Shown here one piece after another: positions 62,186 to 64,000 of a DNA stretch of 64,000 nucleotides. The position numbers were made by a program, and so were the translations under genes. A model generated the notes under the pieces. It saw only the letters and a program-made list of their open reading frames with translations. It had not been told where the DNA came from and did no database searches. Positions within the stretch are counted from its first letter, which is position 1, and each line of letters begins with the position of its first letter. This DNA comes from Candidatus Aminicenantota bacterium (GTDB taxonomy: Bacteria; Acidobacteriota; Aminicenantia; Aminicenantales; Aminicenantaceae). Location of the stretch: contig JAFGMO010000103.1 of the NCBI GenBank assembly GCA_016927475.1, positions 1 through 64,000 on the forward strand, given 5' to 3'.

Positions 62186-62339
62186 AACATCAGTTTCCCA
62201 AGAGTAAACCGCTATGCGTATGATACAAAAGCCCGACAAAATACTGGATTTGAAGTATGAATATAAGTGCCTTTGAGAACTTGAGGATTTCACCCTTCAG
62301 GCTCGCCCTCTGGGCAAAAAATGCTTATAAGAAAAGCTG

Positions 62340-64000
62340 TTAAATTGATTCAGCATTTTTTGTGAAACACTCAGGCTCGGTGAGGATTTGTAATATCTCC
62401 AACTCATCCTTATCAAACCAGATGCGGCTGCAGGCATAACATTTATCGACGGGAACGACGTACTGGTAGTTGTAAGGCCGGGCGATCATTCTTCCTCCGC
62501 AGGCGGGACAGGTTAAGGGACGGTTTTTTTGGGCGTGAATCCGCTTTCGGAGTTTGGGATTCCAGATGAATTTATCATAGAACGTCCGGGCCTTTTCGAT
62601 AAGGGCTTTGGAAAATCCCACTTCTCTTCTGGCTAGAATCCTCTCCATGGTGGAGATATTGACCAGTTTTCCCTGACACTGCGGACAGATCAGGATGCTG
62701 ACTCCTTCATAAAACTCCTGCCGGAGCAAAATCCCGCAGCGTGGACAGCGGTTGTGCCGTTCCGGATTGATGGGCTTTTGTTTTCCGAGATTTTGTAGGG
62801 CTATCCTAACCTGGGGAAATTCCATAGCCGGGGCTTCAATGTGTTCCTGAATATTCCTGATCCGGATGCGGGGTGTGAAAAAACGAAGAAAAAGCATGTC
62901 CTCCAAAGAATAGGGACCTGTCCAGCCTTTTCTGGGTGTGTGGATAGTCCATACTTTTTCCGGTTCTTTAAAATCCGGCGGAGAAACTTTCCGGGCAGAT
63001 AGCGATTCATCCGGCGAGTGGATAATAAACCGGGCTTTTTCCCTTTCTTCATGGATCTCTTTTATTTCATCAAAAATTTCTTTAGGCCGCGTTCCCAGCA
63101 TGTCGGTCAGGATGCGGATACGCTGCATGATGGGCGGGTGGGTGTTGAATATTTTTGCTGTAGCGCCATCGGAAGGGCCTATCGATTCGGGGGGAACGAT
63201 AAAGAGGGGGCTGTACGTCTGGTTGAAATCTCCGATAAATGAATTTTTGGTATGGGCCCTGTAGATGGCCCGGGCCAGGGCGCGTGGGTTGCGGGAAAGT
63301 TCCACACCGACTGCATCGGCCAAAATTTCTCTTTGACGGCTGATGAGCGTACTGAGCATCCGCATAACGAGAAGAGATAGGGTTGCTGCAAGGTACATTA
63401 AAAGAGGACCCCCGACCCTTTGTGTTTGTGTACCCATCGTTTCTTCTTCCTGCGGTTCCATGGCGCTGCGAATCCGCTCGATAAAATTGGCCAGCGAACA
63501 AACAAGGGTCATGTAAAAAGCATCTCCCCTTATGATGTGAGCCAGCTCGTGGGCAACCGCGGCTGAAATTTCATCCCGTGTGAAGTCCGCCAGAAGGCCT
63601 TCGGTGACGAGCACGGCCGGAGTACCGTTCCAAAGCATAAGGGCCATGGAATTGATGGAAAATTCGGGAAAAACAAAGGTGTCAACTTTGGGAAGGCCGG
63701 CCGCAAGTCGAATTTCATCGACGGTGTTGACGAATTGTTTGTGGTAACGGTCATTCAAATCAGGCATCCGGGCGCCCAGTCGTCTGAGAATAAAATTGGC
63801 TCCGAATTTACGGGCATCGATAAAATGGATGACGGCCATAATAAAGGCAAAGGCAAATACGTATAAGAAAAATTTCGTCAGGGAGGAAAGACTGAAAACA
63901 GAATCACCGGTAAAAAGAAAACCGAAACCCAGGAAAAAAATACCGGCAATGAAGCCCAATGAAAAAAGGTAAAAAAGGATAAGGATGATGAAGATAAAAA
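62340..64000 (-). CDS. M48 family (HtpX-like) metalloprotease with zinc-ribbon tail, 5-prime truncated by the window
   Basis: Membrane zinc protease. The zinc site is HELAHIIRGD with the third ligand Glu in SRQREILADAVGVEL; FNTHPPIMQRIRIL is the following family block. Membrane helices lie at the N-terminus and around residues 180-200. The C-terminal third is unusual: CPRCGILLRQEFYEG...CPQC and CPACGGRMIARP...CYACSRIWFD, two zinc ribbons (zf-TFIIB type). The frame stays open and hydrophobic to the window edge (FIFIILILFYLFSLG), so the true start lies beyond 64000. Core-like composition marks the end of the accessory island. Confidence 0.88.
   Translation of the reverse strand, partial: FIFIILILFYLFSLGFIAGIFFLGFGFLFTGDSVFSLSSLTKFFLYVFAFAFIMAVIHFIDARKFGANFILRRLGARMPDLNDRYHKQFVNTVDEIRLAAGLPKVDTFVFPEFSINSMALMLWNGTPAVLVTEGLLADFTRDEISAAVAHELAHIIRGDAFYMTLVCSLANFIERIRSAMEPQEEETMGTQTQRVGGPLLMYLAATLSLLVMRMLSTLISRQREILADAVGVELSRNPRALARAIYRAHTKNSFIGDFNQTYSPLFIVPPESIGPSDGATAKIFNTHPPIMQRIRILTDMLGTRPKEIFDEIKEIHEEREKARFIIHSPDESLSARKVSPPDFKEPEKVWTIHTPRKGWTGPYSLEDMLFLRFFTPRIRIRNIQEHIEAPAMEFPQVRIALQNLGKQKPINPERHNRCPRCGILLRQEFYEGVSILICPQCQGKLVNISTMERILARREVGFSKALIEKARTFYDKFIWNPKLRKRIHAQKNRPLTCPACGGRMIARPYNYQYVVPVDKCYACSRIWFDKDELEILQILTEPECFTKNAESI

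Noticed and set aside
62186-62339. Remnant coding pattern PDKILDLKYEYKCL before the M48 gene
   Set aside because: Too short to assign and interrupted by stops; no start or ribosome site.

Overview
The window is a bacterial chromosome segment of a Gram-negative-type heterotroph. It encodes an outer-membrane-like beta-barrel protein, a secretin-type N-domain protein, a meso-diaminopimelate-type MurE and many secreted proteins. The mix of features resembles Candidatus Aminicenantes or a related Acidobacteriota-like lineage: ligand-sensor propellers with LuxR domains, NHL propellers, M28 peptidases, an AGCS amino-acid symporter, an archaeal-type FBP aldolase/phosphatase and a GH29 fucosidase. That placement is an inference and rests on no search.

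Layout of the core, 1 to 44.2 kb. 0-12.4 kb: a membrane sensor-regulator, a secreted phosphatase with a kinase-fold partner, an alpha-L-fucosidase, a UbiA prenyltransferase with a CPBP protease, a ferritin-like protein, an NHL propeller and an SLC13-type permease. 12.5-29.4 kb: a nearly gapless dcw operon on the minus strand, in the order mraZ-rsmH-ftsL-ftsI-murE-murF-mraY-murD-ftsW-murG-murC-ftsQ-ftsA-ftsZ. It has no murB or ddl and it ends in hutI, whose start overlaps ftsZ. A consensus promoter and phased GGGA boxes lie in front of mraZ. 29.5-44.2 kb: an RpiR regulator, FBP aldolase/phosphatase, a Nudix hydrolase, an M23 peptidase, an ECF sigma/anti-sigma/secretin-N operon, a cyclophilin-AGCS-M28 operon, a beta-barrel protein, a second M28 peptidase and an iron alcohol dehydrogenase. 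Together these suggest growth on peptides and amino acids with gluconeogenesis.

From about 44.2 to 62.3 kb the DNA is generally more AT-rich and accessory. It holds a seven-TM LuxR regulator, a frameshifted CPBP gene, a RidA/DapA-like pair, a membrane spermidine-synthase-like protein and copies of a roughly 250-bp dispersed repeat that also occurs at 5.6 and 31 kb. Core sequence resumes with an M48 protease that runs off the right edge.

The most striking part is 52.5-62.2 kb, a decayed chromosomal integron in two modules. Each module has a broken integron-integrase gene (55.5-55.9 and 60.7-61.3 kb) flanked on both sides by inverted copies of a repeat of about 100-118 bp. From every repeat copy, genes point outward. 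Several of these genes end in attC-like sites, and their stop codons lie inside the conserved CTAAC motif. The cassettes include VapBC, a HEPN protein, a DUF559-like nuclease, a trypsin-like protease, a DUF1003 protein, a VOC protein and a methyltransferase. The arrangement looks like an integron with two opposed attI-like sites feeding two divergent cassette arrays, which I do not recognise as a described form.
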